Shown in pieces: positions 12,111 through 25,229 of a stretch of DNA of 64,000 bases; the first letter of the stretch is position 1; every line of letters begins with the position of its first letter. The DNA comes from Theocolax elegans. Lineage: Eukaryota; Arthropoda; Insecta; Hymenoptera; Cerocephalidae. Made by a program: the position numbers and the translations under genes. The notes below the pieces were generated by a model. That model did not search any database and was not told the origin of the DNA. It was given only the letters and a program-made list of their open reading frames with translations. Location of the stretch: positions 27,814,256 to 27,878,255 of the forward strand of contig CM047425.1 of assembly GCA_026168455.1 (NCBI GenBank), written 5' to 3'.

Positions 12111-14089
12111 GAGGTTGAGTATCGCATAATTTAAAAAATTTCACGTGTTATTTAAATTGTTCAATAATAATAGTTTTTATTTAATTCTGATAGTTATTTA
12201 GTAGATTGCTATGCATTAATGGAAGCTATAAAAATTAGTAAAAATTAATCAGAAATCAGGGCCTATTATCAAGACGTGCGTGTCGATAGAACGAGCCGCG
12301 TCAGTGTCTCGTTCGACTAAAGTCCGTGCGCGCATACGCAGTATGCTTCCTGCGTCGATACTAGTGAGGTTCACGTTGCTCGTGACCGTTTCAGTTGGAT
12401 AACAAAATGGCTTCTAAACATTGTTGTGTTTTTTCGTGAGCATTGTGGTATATAGTGATAATTTCGTAATACTGGATGTTGATTTTCCTGACTACATCAA
12501 TGTTGCGCAGTTCATGCAATGGCTCTTGTATAAACAAATACCCACTTATCCAGTGTTTGGGGGCGTCCGACTTCAAGGTTATGTTTGATACCATACAGAT
12601 CGTCGTCTTTGAAAATAATATTCAACGCCAAACAAATATACATAATTTTAATCTCTACCCAAGGAACTGCAAACAAATTATGTGTGATGGGTGTCGGGCT
12701 ATCTTGTAGGTCAGAAATTAACTGATTGACTGTAATTATGAGAGTTGTGTTATAGGTTAAGTTACTGTTTTTTTTCTTCGATTATTGCATTGATTATCTT
12801 CTATTTGTATGAATGATTAGTTCATGCACAAAAAATTTTTTAGGTTCTTCCAGGTTAATGTCAAAGTGAAATGATGGAATAGTATATTACGATACATGGC
12901 CAGAAAGTTGGATTTCCTGGCCTGCGTGATATGACGGCCGAGGCGAAGCCGAGTATAGTTAGAAGTATCTCTTATAATGCCTAGCTGATCAACAGGCGCG
13001 ATAGCCATATATACAGCTAACTAGCACTTCCATAAATATTTCATTATTTATTCATTATATCATGTATTTATGATCACACTTCATCTTCTCTATTTATTTC
13101 TTGACTGTGGAAAAAATACTGTCGGGAGTGATTCACGTATGATAAAGAAATACAGTGTTCAAAGAAACTGCTTGCCGATTTTACTTAACTCGATTTTTAC
13201 TATTTCCCTTTTTCGTCTGCCTGATATATATATGGGTCATTCCTATAAATTTCGTCAAATAGGTGTCGGGGGGGGGGATGGAGGTCGCCTAAGCGAGTCG
13301 CCGATTTTTTGTGTTAAAGTATACTAGAAAACATGGGTCTTCATCAATTTTCAGCTCCCAAAGTGCCCTCTATCTCCCATAAAAATACTTAAATTTTCAA
13401 TAATATCGAAAAAATGGCTTTTTTGAAAAATTTGTTATAGGGTTACCTAATCAATTTTTTTTAATTCTTCATAAGCTGAAACAGAAAAGGTTTAAGCAAC
13501 ATTTTCTATGAGGTGAAACACGAAGCACACATTTTCGCGTTTCTTAGGGTGTATACATTCGTCTGCTATTCAGCTGTATTAAAATATTTTTCACCAAATA
13601 AAATCTTATCATTTTCTTTGTGAAAAAACCTTCATTTTCGATAGATCTAAAATGGTGGTTTCTTGCCAGAGTTACAGTTCTCGAAAGATAGCCTATTTTT
13701 CGAAACTCGACATATTGGCACCTCTGTACCGCAGGTCTATCTGTCCCAATGTAGCTCACAATACTCAATACAGGTTGTAACGGAGTGAATCTTTGCCGGA
13801 CCTTGCTCAGATTCCAGGATTCAGGTTTTAAGGAATTTGAAATAAAGTATCACTGTTTATAATAAAGGCTAATTATTATTAAGACTATGTACAAATATAC
13901 AAAATAACTAAAGATATAATGCAAATGTTGCCAGCCCGCCTGGTCTTGGTCGGGCGAAGTAGTTAATTAGTGTGTAATCAAATCAAGACAAAATACTTAA
14001 TTATTACGCGATCTACGAACTTTACAATGTTGTCTTATAACTAGTTTCCTAAACGGACGCAACTAACGGTTATCGTGTATGCTCGCACG

Positions 14090-14445
14090 GAAATACGGTT
14101 CGGGCTAATACACGTGTGCTCACGAGGATACGGTCGGTATAACCCACGTGTGCTCACGAGGGTACGGTCGGGATAATCTACGTGTGCTCACGAAGATATG
14201 GTCGGGATAATCCACGTGTGCTCACGAGGATACGATCGGGATAATCTACGTGTGCTCACGAAGATACGGTCGGGAAATAATCCACGTGTGATCACGAGGA
14301 TACGGTCGGGATAACCCACGTGTGCTCACGACGGTACGGTCGGGATGATCTATGTGTGCTCACGAAGATACCGTCAGGATAATCCACGTGTGCTCACGAG
14401 GATACGGACAGGTTTAGACACCACGTGTGCTCACGAGGTGACTAC
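14090..14445. repeat. 34-bp minisatellite, about 10 units
   Basis: The unit contains CACGTGTGCTCACGA followed by GGATACGGTCGGGATAATC, repeating at a 34-bp spacing (for example CACGTG at 14,111 and 14,145) with point changes. Degenerate derivatives (GTGTGCTCACG) continue to about 14,575. It lies in a block that begins TGTAACGG at 13,776, possibly LTR-derived. Confidence 0.85.
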
Positions 14446-14699
14446 GGTAGGATACGGTTACGGTAACGGTCGGTACGGTATACGGTAACTCGTGTTTACG
14501 AACGTGTGCTCACGAACGTATCCACGGTTGCTGCACTAGGTCGGAGAAAGGGGCTGGTCGTGTGCTCACGGCCAGTCCGATCTGACGTCCAGTTGCAGAC
14601 TGGTGTGCTTATCACACGTCACAAGGTAACAGTCAAACAAACAAGATACAATATTTCTCAAATAAAGTTAAAAAATCGGATTGTTCATTACACGTTAGA

Positions 14700-16450
14700 G
14701 CTTACAAAGAATTAGCGATTAACACGCCGATTACCGTGAAATTATTAGGTAAGTACTGAGGTGATTTATGAGTGATGTCATTGAATGCTATGGATCCTAT
14801 GAAGAATGTGCATCTGGACTCGACATATAGCCACTTCAACCTCAATCTGTAGGGAGTTATATGTTTGTACCTAGCCAGATTACCCTTTAGAATTATCATT
14901 ATAAACCGCACAGGCGTAGGTGAAGTGGTCTGTATAAGTTTTGTGGATAGGTATTTTAATAATGTTTAAGATAGTAAGAAAAATTTCCATGCACTGTTGA
15001 GAGATCGAGAGGACCTGTTTAGACCAGTCTATGATGGGAGATAGCCATACTCCAAAATATATCACTTCATTTTTATATCATAAAATATTGTCACTCACTC
15101 TCACCATCGGGGCAGTGCTCAAGTCTATACGAGAAGTATAAGCCTGAGTACCCAGTATAATCACTTTTGCTTTTTTTGACATTTAATCTAATACCATTAG
15201 TAGATACTCATGATACTACCGCATTGGCATCCTGAAAGATCTACTAAACGCCCATTTCTATATTCGCGGGGTAAAAGGATTAATAAACCTGGGCGTCATC
15301 GGCAAACATCATGCAATTGCTAAACTTCAAAACTTAAAGCAGGTCATTTATGTAGATGGAAGATAATAAAGGATCCAGTACACTACCCTGCTGCCTGAGC
15401 CAGACCGACAAGTCTATGATAAGTATCATTATTTTAGGAGCATCACTTCTAAATATAATTTTTCACTCCCAGGGTGCTGTCTAAGTACTATGGTCTCTCC
15501 TAAACTCTGCTTGTCTGTCAACAATCAAGTTGTTGTTTTTAGGGAAAAACGACAATTGTTCATCTACGAACCGTTCCAGTAATTTAGAGACCTAGCAAAG
15601 CTTCGCTATCCGTCTTGTATCATTGAGCGACTCCATTGGAGATGACTTCGCCAGACAAAATAATATCGTTTCCTTCTAAAAATTTGGGAAATAGCCTAGA
15701 GAGAGTAATAAATTTAATAGATTAGCCAGGCGAGGTAATAACTGGGGTTCTAGGAGCTTGAACAATTTTGTGGAAATTCTGTTAAACACCAGTGCCTTGA
15801 AGGTAGCCCTTGTGATAACGCGCTGAAACATTCTGACAGTAATTAGTGCTAATCAAAACGGTGAGGATCAAGCAGATATTTGTCTGGAAGTGGACAGTAA
15901 CGTGCTAAAGAAGTTAAAGGTTAATGAAGGTGTTAGATTCGATACTGGTGCATAATAAAGGTTAAGCGCATGGGAAAAGAAGTAGGTGAAAAGAGATAGA
16001 TAAGGTGTGGACCGTAAGCCCATATTACCAAGTATTTTCCACATGTTAGTGGAAGTGGGTGCATTCATTAGTTTATCAGATAAATATCGTAACTTATTTA
16101 AATCAAGAGCATTAGAAGGATGGCTACGTAGACGTTTTAATAAGTTATAATCAGTTGCTAATCTTTACAATCGGGAATTTTTGTAAGCCTCATATCTAGT
16201 TCTGATAAGAAGTCTTATATTATATGTAACACATGGTTTCTAATTTGTTCTCATGGTTGTGGTCTTAACAGATGCCAGACAATTAAATATTTTGATAACA
16301 GAATCTGTGAGGTAGGAAATAGAGAATAAGAGAATAAATTGTTGAGAGGTCTGGCCCAGTTCAACAGATAGAAGAAGAAAAGGAAAAAGATGGAGATGAT
16401 AAGCGTTGCAAGTTCTTGTACGTTGTCCTCGTCCAGATTGCGCGACCAAT
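14700..16450 (-). mobile_element. Heavily decayed CR1/L2-like LINE copy
   Basis: On the minus strand, fragments of the linker region (16,449-15,868, with NAPTSTNMWKILGNMGLRS), reverse transcriptase (about 15,650-15,100) and C-terminal region (14,911-14,702, with HITPYRLRLKWL) occur in the family's order. Many stops and frame changes interrupt them, and there is no usable reading frame. This is the most diverged copy of the family here. Confidence 0.8.
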
Positions 16451-16499
16451 AGTTTTTAATTTTTTCGGGATATTAATGAGATCAATAGTGAAGCTAATG

Positions 16500-18070
16500 G
16501 AATCATGTCTGTGCGTGGGAAAAGCGCGGCGTGAATCAACGCTTGCGGATCCGCCGAGGATTTTGGGTAACGGTTAGCAATGTCACATTTGTCAGCGTCT
16601 ACCTGAGCCCAAACAACAGTGCTTTCGAGGACGCCGTAAGAGACATCCCCGGCAATAAAATCGTGGCGGGCAACCTCAACGCGCGCGCGATCGAGTGAGG
16701 AATGCCTGAGACGTACAGACGCGGACAGCTGCTGTTGGAAATGGCCGTAAGGCTGGAACTGACAGTGGTAAACGAGGCATACACGCTGACGTACAGACGA
16801 CCTGGTTTCGGTAATTCTGTGCCCGACGTTATCCTTGTTTCGGACAGGATGACACAACGACTGAGAGCATGGAGAGTGATCGAAGACTACACAGCCCGCA
16901 ATCTCCAGTACATCACCTTCGGTCTTACGGACAAATAGACGAGAAGAGGTCAAGTATCTATGGATGGCTCTGGATTCGAAACTGATTTTCTGGCCTCACA
17001 TACGCATGGTGACTAAAAAAGCACAAGAACAGACAGAAGTCTTGAGCAGACTCATGGCTAATATAAACGGACCGAGATCGAGCACTCGACGACTTCTTAT
17101 AAGCGTTACCCACTTGATCATGCTATACGGGACGAAAATCTGGGCGGACGCGTTACACGTTAAGAGACGGGCGAAAGCGATGACTAGCGTACAGCGGGTG
17201 AGCGCGTTAAGAATTGCGTGCGCGTACAGAACGGTGTCCTAGAACGCCGTTCTTGTTATCGCGAATGTAATTGCGATCGACCAACTCGGGATGGAACAAA
17301 AGCGCAAATACGATCGAATCGCAGATACAGCACGAGTCGACACTGCGACAGACGAACGTACGAAAACCATGGAACTCTGGCAAACCCGATGGACGAATAC
17401 ACAACAGGAAGGGGAGAAAGCACGGTGAGGTAGACTTCTATCTCACCCAATTTCTCTCTGGACACGGATACTTCCGCGACTATCTACACAAGATGGGCAG
17501 ACTTGCTTCATCTGAATGCGAGTAGTGCGGATGGGTCTATGATGACGTTGACCATACGTTCTTTGCCTGCGGGCGATGGGCAGATCAGCGTCAACGACTT
17601 GAAACGGACATAGAAGCGATCACGCCGGAAAACGAGACGAGACTTATGACGACGAACGCGGACAACTGGCGCCTGATCGCTAATTACGTTACGAATGTGT
17701 TGCAGAGCAAAAAAGCTGATGGATGTCTGAGAGACTGAGTGCATGTGTTTCGACCATGAATGAACGTTAAAAGGAATGAATGTGTTTCTGGACACGCAAG
17801 GACAGCCGCCCAGTCTGAAGTAATGTGAATTACAGTTCCGGGCTGGTGTCGGTGCGAACATAGATAGGTAGGTTTAGTGGGTATTAGTAGTTTGTCCACA
17901 ATCGGTGGACTGTCTGCTCTTGCAAGGGGGTGGATGGTTTACCGGTTGTGCGTAAAATCATGTAGTCACCAGTGAATACAACATGACCATGAAAGGGAAG
18001 GATATCCGAAAGGGCCTCAAAGAGATTAACCGTATACGCAGCTGACGGTCTACGATATACTATGGCTAAA
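16500..18070 (+). mobile_element. R1-like LINE remnant with internal deletion
   Basis: The plus strand shows an R1-type endonuclease (about 16,560-16,938: SVYLSPN, then GNLNAR, then PDVILVSDRM). A jump follows directly to the region after the reverse transcriptase fingers (16,964-17,242: KAQEQTEVLSRLMANINGP, LYGTKIWADAL, LRIACAYRTVS). The C-terminal part follows at about 17,524-17,740 (DDVDHTFFACGRWADQRQRL). The core reverse transcriptase is missing between about 16,940 and 16,965. Its 3' untranslated region (about 17,775-17,960) is related to 59,930-60,110. Confidence 0.8.
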
Positions 18071-18089
18071 ATAAGTGAGAATGGTTTAC

Positions 18090-18790
18090 CAATCTTGGTT
18101 AAAACCAGACTTGGTTAAAATGAGACAGAACTTTAACTTTTGATTCTTCTCGATCATAAGCTGCCACTTCTCTTCCCTCTTTGCTGACACAATCAAGGCA
18201 GTGAAGAACATAGTCCAAAAAGGCAGTAACATCAGAAGAATCATAATCATTAAGAAATATTCTATAAGCAATGACGTCATAGGACAAAGGATGAATTAAA
18301 GCTTCGATAAAAACTAATGCTTCATCAATAACAACATTGCATGCTAATGTCGAGGGTATCCGAAATATTGAACCGTTAGTAGAGGGACAAGAGTGCGTCG
18401 ATGTGTTGTCCTGTGAATGTTCAGGAGGATTAATCGACGAAGAGTTCAAATCACCATTGTTACTTTTGGTTTGTGGAGACCAGGGACGATAATCAATGTC
18501 TTAATAATACAGCAAGAGCAGTCTGAGAGCGATGGGAACGCACGCAACAGACCGAGACGCAGTATTTCGCAGCAGTTCCTTACTGCTCCAGGTGCGCTCG
18601 AATTGAAGATCCCCGTACAATCCTTGCAGAGCTCCATTAGCTCGGCCGTATCATCTACGACCTTTATTACCCTTCCGTCCAGTTCAGCAAGTCGAGCCCA
18701 GGTTGCCGCGTTCATCCAATCAACACGCGCATGAAACGAACATAATTCTGTGTTTGCCTCAGCAAGTTTGTATTGAACGCGATCCATTTA
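18090..18790 (-). mobile_element. CR1/L2-like LINE fragment spanning the ORF1-ORF2 junction
   Basis: Reading minus from 18,787, a coiled-coil ORF1 part gives way to a CEIL motif near 18,576. After a deletion, the endonuclease start follows (LIHPLSYDVIA, LNDYDSSDVTAFLDYVLHCLD, EVAAYDREESKV). These match the corresponding parts of the LINEs at 45,656 and 49,919. The fragment carries multiple substitutions and cannot function. Confidence 0.75.
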
Positions 18791-20929
18791 AATTTCTACC
18801 CGCTCTACGATTGCCAATACCGATTGTGTGATATATCTTGTAAAAGAACACACGAAAAGAGGATCCGAACGATACATATGAATTGGCTCATTAGAGTAGA
18901 CGTACATAACCTATACTACTCGAAAGTAGACACAAAACAAAGACTTAGAAAAAATTTAATGGTCTTCAATGGCGGGAACATATAAAATAAATAATCCAAA
19001 GAAATCATCCCGTAAATAAAAAAATCCCATAAATTAGGTGAAAACAAGTACTTGGCAGTGCTGTAGAAAACGGTTTGGCGGAAACCGGTTCTCAGATTTC
19101 CTGAGTTGGGTGAGGGTGAGTGACTAGGCCCCCAATTCCGAGAGTCCGATATATACCTCCTACGACAGTGGAGGAAGAGGATTGCCACTAGTGCGCCTCG
19201 AAGTCGAGTTGTTTCGTCGAGCCTGTGTTGGCGATCAACTGTTCAACATGCTATATGATTGATACACTAACATGCTTAGTTATTGAACACATGCCGTTGG
19301 CGGCTATACAATTCATCAGAGCAACCACGGTCATGGAAGACCTTACCCCAGACCGCAACCGCCGAGATGTCTCACAGAGGTGTGTTATCGAATGACGGGA
19401 AGCCTTCCAGGCTTTTAAAAGTATTTCTCCCGACGTTTCCTTACGTAGGTTCGATGCACCAAAAACTCGCACGAGAAGGCATTAAGAGCGTCAAGCTCCG
19501 AGCCCGATCATGCCGACTACACTATTTTCGAAAGTGAGTGAAGTCGAAAACCCCTTTTGGCCGGATTCTTTTATATTGTTCCGGCTCAGTGTATACCGGG
19601 GTGGGAACAGCCTAAAAATGCCTTCGAAAATCATTGTGGAGTTCAGCGTACCTTAAGGACTCAACTCAGTCTCTGGCAAGCTAAAGCAGGAGATTAACTG
19701 AGGGGAAATTCCTTAGGAATACGTTCCACACGCCTCGAAAAGGGCGAAACCAGCATTGGGCAGAAAGTTGTTTCATGAAAATGGTCCAGGTAACTCGGGT
19801 TTACTCGGGTAGATAATAAATTTCCGCCCATCGCCTAGCAAGTGATGGGTCCACCACTGTGGGTAAAGGGCCTCGGCCGGAGTCATAGCAGCTCCCAAAA
19901 GCAAGGAACCTCCGAAGCACAATGTAGGGTTGAACAACCAAATACAGGTCGATTTCTTTAAGCAAGGGTTAGTAGGTTCGCTGAAGGCCCTCGAGAAGAA
20001 GTTAAGCCTTTCAATCACTCAGTTAAGAGTTGGGCTCCCTTATGGCAGCCTCCAAACTATCCTAGCTAAGAACTCAGGTCTTCGGACAATGAGCTCATCA
20101 CCCACCCGTAAGGGTGGGTTTGTCCATTTCAGGAGATTTTTCGAAAGATAGCATAAAAGGATAGCGAGGAGACAGACCAAGAAGTAAGGGTAACTCAAAC
20201 TGAACCAGTTTAGCACTTGGAAATTTCGAAAGAATAGAAGTCGATGGGTACTACGTGGACCCTGTGGAGATTCTCGAACGCCACTAAGGAGAATCTCTAT
20301 TCCATTCCAGTGCGATCTAAAGCCTGAGCAGTTTGCCAAGGCGAGTCTCATCAAATAAAGTACCACAGAGAGAAATACCCGATTATGACGCTTAAAGGCA
20401 GGCAACCATACCTAGCCTGAATCTTGTACATAATAGAACTGCCAAATGCAGATAAACTCGAGATGCAATTAATCTTGTAAATAATAGAGAACCCGAGAGC
20501 GGCAATCAGCCGTGATCCGGTAGCGAAAGCGAGATTGGCCAAATGCCTTGTAAATACAAAGATTTCTATGGAGAGTATTCTACTATGATCACACGATGGA
20601 ATATGAAATCAAAATGATTATCCATCAGTGCACTATTTGAACCCATTGGATATAATCTAATCAAACTCAAAAACAAATTCCATTGGGTAATGAAAAGAAA
20701 TGCACAAGACAAGATTCCAGATTCTGTCTCAAAGAGACAAAGTAGGTGTAATTTGTAAATAGTAGATATAAGATAATATAAGGATTGTAAATATTGTACA
20801 TAGTAGGAAACGATAAGTTTAGTTTTAAGAAGAATCTCTCCAGTTGTACGGACCCGGCACTCGCGTATTTTCAACGCTATTTTCGATATCTTGTGGGGGA
20901 TATCTAGAAATCTTTCAACGTTTAATTTT
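18791..20929. other. Anonymous sequence upstream of an R1-like LINE
   Basis: I recognise no gene. Open stretches occur on both strands, none with a domain. Part of it may be the 5' untranslated region and ORF1 remnant of the R1-like element that follows. A short internal repeat (ATCTTGTACATAATAGA / ATCTTGTAAATAATAGA) lies at 20,424-20,487. Confidence 0.35.
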
Positions 20930-23394
20930 AGGAGATAATTGCACTTGAGTGGACCGCTAACAAGCGCTTACCAACAAAAGATGCCCTCTTCCAACAAGGA
21001 ACGGCAGCGTCCTCGAAAGCGAAAGGGTGGACCGACGATAGGGCCCTCCAAGGCGGCACGCCTGGACACAAACCCTGTCGGTCAGTCTTGTCATCAGTAT
21101 TGTCTTCAACAGAGCCAAGCTCTAACAGAGGCCTGAAAGTTAAGGTCCTCTAACTAAACATGGCTCGTGCGATACGTCACAGACGAAACTCGCGAATACA
21201 TGGTCAGAGCAGGAGTGGATTTGGCTTTGGTTCAAGAACCATACTCCTTTAGAGGATGTATTTCGGGGTTTGGACTAAGCATTGGCACGATAGTAGGGAC
21301 CAAACCCGAGGAAAAACCCTCGGCAGCTATTTTATGTAGCTCTGGTACCCTCACGTACACACGAATCTCCCAGCTCTGTACCAGCCACTGCGTATGGTCA
21401 ATGGTGAGCGGTCGCTTTGGCAACTTCTATGTGGTCACTTTATACTGCCAATTCAGAGATCCCATAGGGATAAATCTGACGCAGCTTAGACTCATTCTAT
21501 CCGAGCTTAAAGACCAAGAGGTTCTTATAGCAATGGACGCGAATTGGTGGGTCTCGCCAACGAGAGATGGCAGAGGACAACTACTTGAGGACTTTATTCT
21601 CGAACATAACCTCATGGTGGTGAACCGGCAAGGGCAGCAGGCCACGTGTGTAAGCGTAAGAGGGAAAACCTTCAAAGACGTAACACTCGTGACCGGGAGC
21701 CCAAGCCACCTCATAACCGAATGGAAGGTCGAGGACTGGAGCACGAGTGATCATAGACCTATTTCCATAACATTGGACTTCGAGAGACAACCGACTCGCC
21801 AAGTAAAGATAATGAAACCGCGTTTCAATATCCGAAAAGCGGACTGGGAAGTCTTCAAAGAGGCTCTAAAAGTCGAAAAGACGCGCCTATCGGACTTGCA
21901 GATAGATTCTAAAGAGGATGTCGACACATACGCCGACAAACTCGAAGAACCGCCCCATGGTGGAATCCACGGCTGACACACCTCAAATATAGAACCAAAA
22001 GACTCGAACGCAGATGGCTCTACCAGAGGAAAAAAAGCGGGACGTCTGAGACCAGATCACAAAGACTCCAGAGCAATACGCTCAACCTCGTAAGAAAAGC
22101 TAAGAGAGAATATAAGTCTGAAACAAGTAAGTCCAGAAAGAGGAGCTGGAGGAGCTATATCACGCTCGAAGGCAACAAAGACGTATGGAGTCTGCCGTAC
22201 CGAGTTGTATCGGGCAAGATGAGCACCACCAAAGCCCTCAATACTGTTACAGGAATAAACGGATCGACAACTACCTGGAAGGAAACGTGCGAATCTCTGC
22301 TTCAGCAGTTAGTACCAGACGATGACAAATCAGGAGAGACAGATGCTCACCATGAGATCCGACAGGCTTGCCTGGAAGAATATATCTCGAGTGAGGCACC
22401 TCCATTTACCCGGCTTGAAATAGTTCAAGCAATTCGAACCAACAAAAGCGGGAAGACTCCAGGTACTGACAGAATTGAAGCGGAGGTACTTAAAAATGCA
22501 ATTCCACTGCTGGACGAAACAGACAAATTATACAATGCTTGTCTCAAGTATGGTGTCTTCCCAAAGAGATGGAAAGAGGGAATGCTGATTACGTTGCTCA
22601 AAGCTCCTGACAAAGATGAGCAGGCCGTGAAGTCGTACAGGCCCATATTACTAAGCATAATGGGCAAAACGTTGGAAAGGCTCATTATAGAGCGACTGAA
22701 ACAGCCTGTGAACTCGGAGTTAGGACAAACATCGGAGCGCACACACATCAGATGCGATAATAAGACTGACGCAAATAGTAGAGGAAAGCCGGTGCAACTA
22801 CGTCTTAGCGTTCCCACTCGACATCTCTGGGGCTTTTGACAACTTGTGGTGGCCTAGTCTTTTGCAACAGCTTAAAGACAGACAATGACCCACAAACGTC
22901 TATAACCTTATACAAAGTTACGTCCAAGATCGAACGGTGTGCATGAGAGTTACATACGACGAAGCAGGAAAGGAAGTAACTGAAGGTTGCCCCCAGGGGT
23001 CTATATTCGGTCCACTTGGATGGAATTTAGACTATGACACCCTACTCAAAGAGTTTCATGACGCAGGCTTCAATTCGATAGCATATGTCGACCACATTAT
23101 AACAATTGTTGAAGGCAAAAGCCGGCATCACCTTGAAACAGAGGCGCAGCGTATGATTAACATCGTCGAGAACTGGTGCAACTTACACAAACTGGAAGTA
23201 TCAATCTCCAAGTCGGGAATGATATTATTGAAAGGCAAACTTAACTCAAGCAAGCCTCCCATAGTTAAACTGGGAGGCCAAAACATTCGTATGCTTAAAG
23301 AAATGAAGTACCTGGGCGTCACGTTCGAACCTAGATTTGGAGTCATTCAGCACGTTAAAAACGTGCAGAAAAAGTGGTTCGACCTCCTCGGTCG
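20930..23394 (+). mobile_element. R1-like LINE, 5' part, interrupted by the giant LTR element
   Basis: The endonuclease starts about 21,133 and is broken near 21,165 by a stop and frame change. It continues at 21,167-21,976 with VDLALVQEPY, AMDANWW, and DWSTSDHRPI (catalytic D/N and SDH motif). The reverse transcriptase follows (about 22,219-23,394: KSGKTPGTDRIEAEVLK, CPQGSIFGPLGWN, then KYLGVTF). The catalytic box reads YVDH instead of the usual YADD, and there are frame breaks near 21,975 and 22,838, so it is inactive. The frame runs into the LTR at 23,395 and resumes at 58,666. Confidence 0.9.
23391..23394. repeat. Target site duplication GTCG, left copy
   Basis: GTCG precedes the 5' LTR and is repeated at 58,662-58,665 directly after the 3' LTR. 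Four bp is a usual length for Gypsy-type integration. Confidence 0.9.
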
Positions 23395-25128
23395 TGTCGC
23401 GTCCCGACGAAAATTATATTATTATTTTTCGTACAAAAGTACTGCGTAGTTTAGAATAAAAATACGGCGTAGAAGAAAAACGAAATAAGGTTGATAAGGA
23501 ATGGTTCTAAGTAAGTGCAGTAATATAAAATATAATTTATAGAGCTAAGGGACAGATTAGTTTACGAGTGTTTCAAATGAAATAGAGATTGATAAGTAGA
23601 GTTAAAGATATTATTCGAAGCCAATACGCGTATAAGCGGGATCGCCGATAGTGAGATCGAAACGAAGGGTTGCGCAAGAGTTTTTTTGTACTGCACTATA
23701 AAATCAATGCTCGGAGAAGAACCGGCAATGGGAAACATCGACTAGAAAATTCGAGCATTAGAAGGAAGTAATAAATTAAGCCGTTCTTTGGATAACGTCG
23801 CAGTATAAAAGGGGGACAGAAAATTCTCCGAATCAACTACGAAGCGATACAGAAAATGAATGGGATTCGATAATTTTTAATTACGCACATCTAACGGTCC
23901 AATCGGGTGCAAGCACAGAAAAATCGAGAACTACTTACACATCTCCATATAAGGCAAAGTGTAAGACAAGGCGAAGCGTAAGACAAGGACAGATGCATAG
24001 GATTTTAGGATATATAAAGAGGACCCAGAAGAGACACAGGCATTCCTAAATTTTCATCTAAAGCTTTCGCAAGGCGAAGCTCTGCTGGACAACTCTTTGA
24101 TTTTTATCCAAGGGCGTGGCTCTGCTACTTGAGCTTTAAAGTAATACGTATTAAAAATCACAAGAGGAATCGAGACGTTTCATTGACATCTACAAGCCAT
24201 AGTCGAGGAACTACGACTTCGACATCTGGAAATCGTCGAGCTCCAACAGCATACACATCTAACGTCGACGCCCGCAGGTCTAGCAGGACATTATACGGCA
24301 ATCTGACACCGCTACCCACGTTCAAGGCGGACCTTCGTTCCTCACCGAATATACACACACACATATATATATATATACATATATATATCTATATATTTGG
24401 GTACTTAAGGTATATTCTTTTCGGCTATCTATACGCTTGTATTATTCGTAAAGGCAACCTGATATTTTATGTTATTTCGATTGCTGAACCAACCGATTTC
24501 TTTTAAAACAATTATTATCATATATTACAACTTATTTATAATAATTATTCGTTACATTGCATTTGATTTAAAATATTCACGGTTTAAATTGCAATTTATT
24601 AACTATAATTCATGTTTTAAACGACAACCATTTTTTATTTTATCTGCATTTATTTATAATGATTCCTATTTCAATTATTGATTATTAATGTTTATAATAA
24701 AATAACCTTGCGAATATTTTATTCTGTAATGTGCTAACGTGTTCGCCGCACACTTGTTCATTTAATCAAAATTAAGATCTTTATTTGACTTAAATAAATT
24801 TATGCAATTGTAAATAAAATAGTGTGAATTTATGTATTTTTGCCCATTAAAAAGCTGTAATAATTTAGTTTCACGTGTTCATTTAAAGAAAAACAGCATA
24901 TTATATTTAAATAAATAATGCATAATTAATACGAAAATAAACATATATTATTTTATTTATCCCTCATTATATCCTGCATCTCTACTCTCAAAATAACTTC
25001 GCTCGCTACTCCCGGAGACGTAAGGCTAGTCCTAGTCAAACAAGAGCGAAAGGAACGCGAATGGTTTATTAACCATTTGCCTTCTTGTAATATTTTTTAT
25101 AGTGATTGGTGCAAGTCTGGACGTGACA
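23395..25128 (+). repeat. 5' long terminal repeat (1,734 bp)
   Basis: It starts TGTCGCGTCCCGACG and ends GTCTGGACGTGACA, giving TG...CA ends. It matches 56,930-58,661 along its length. It contains a TATA box at 23,804-23,810 and AATAAA polyadenylation motifs, for instance at 24,696-24,701, implying U3 of about 440 bp and a long R-U5. A (TA)n tract lies near 24,360. Confidence 0.97.
23804..23837 (+). promoter_or_regulatory. LTR core promoter (TATA box and initiator)
   Basis: TATAAAAG at 23,804-23,811 is followed about 30 bp later by ATCAACT (23,832-23,838), a plausible initiator. The same arrangement is in the 3' LTR at about 57,340. The exact start site is inferred. Confidence 0.65.
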
Positions 25129-25154
25129 GATTGTATTAATTATTATAATAAATT

Positions 25155-25172
25155 TGGTGCATCGGCCGGGAA
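25155..25172 (+). other. Primer binding site matching tRNA-Gly
   Basis: TGGTGCATCGGCCGGGAA is the reverse complement of the 3' end of insect tRNA-Gly(GCC) including the added CCA, as I recall that tRNA. It lies 26 nt downstream of the LTR end, further than the usual 0-10 nt. Confidence 0.8.
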
Positions 25173-25229
25173 ACTCACATTTTTGAGAGAAAAAAAAGAG
25201 ATTAAAGGAATAATGTGTTTAGATATAAA

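Larger units (their letters stand above)
10626..13775. other. Anonymous intergenic or intronic sequence
   Basis: No convincing gene is present. A sequence at 12,407 opens MASKHCCVF, then hits a stop; it loosely recalls the start of a THAP-type zinc finger but nothing further supports it. A G10-type homopolymer lies near 13,267. The two GC stem-loop repeats within this stretch are listed separately. Confidence 0.4.

Noticed and set aside
12407..12710. THAP-like zinc-finger gene start
   Set aside because: Only a short MASKHCCVF-like start; a stop follows and the rest of the domain is missing.
19000..20900. Ribosomal RNA spacer or gene
   Set aside because: No stretch matches conserved rRNA segments that I would expect to recognise.
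24129..24506. Open frames of 106-125 codons inside both LTRs
   Set aside because: They lie in the transcribed part of the LTR, end in a (TA)n tract, differ in length between the LTRs and have no recognisable domain.
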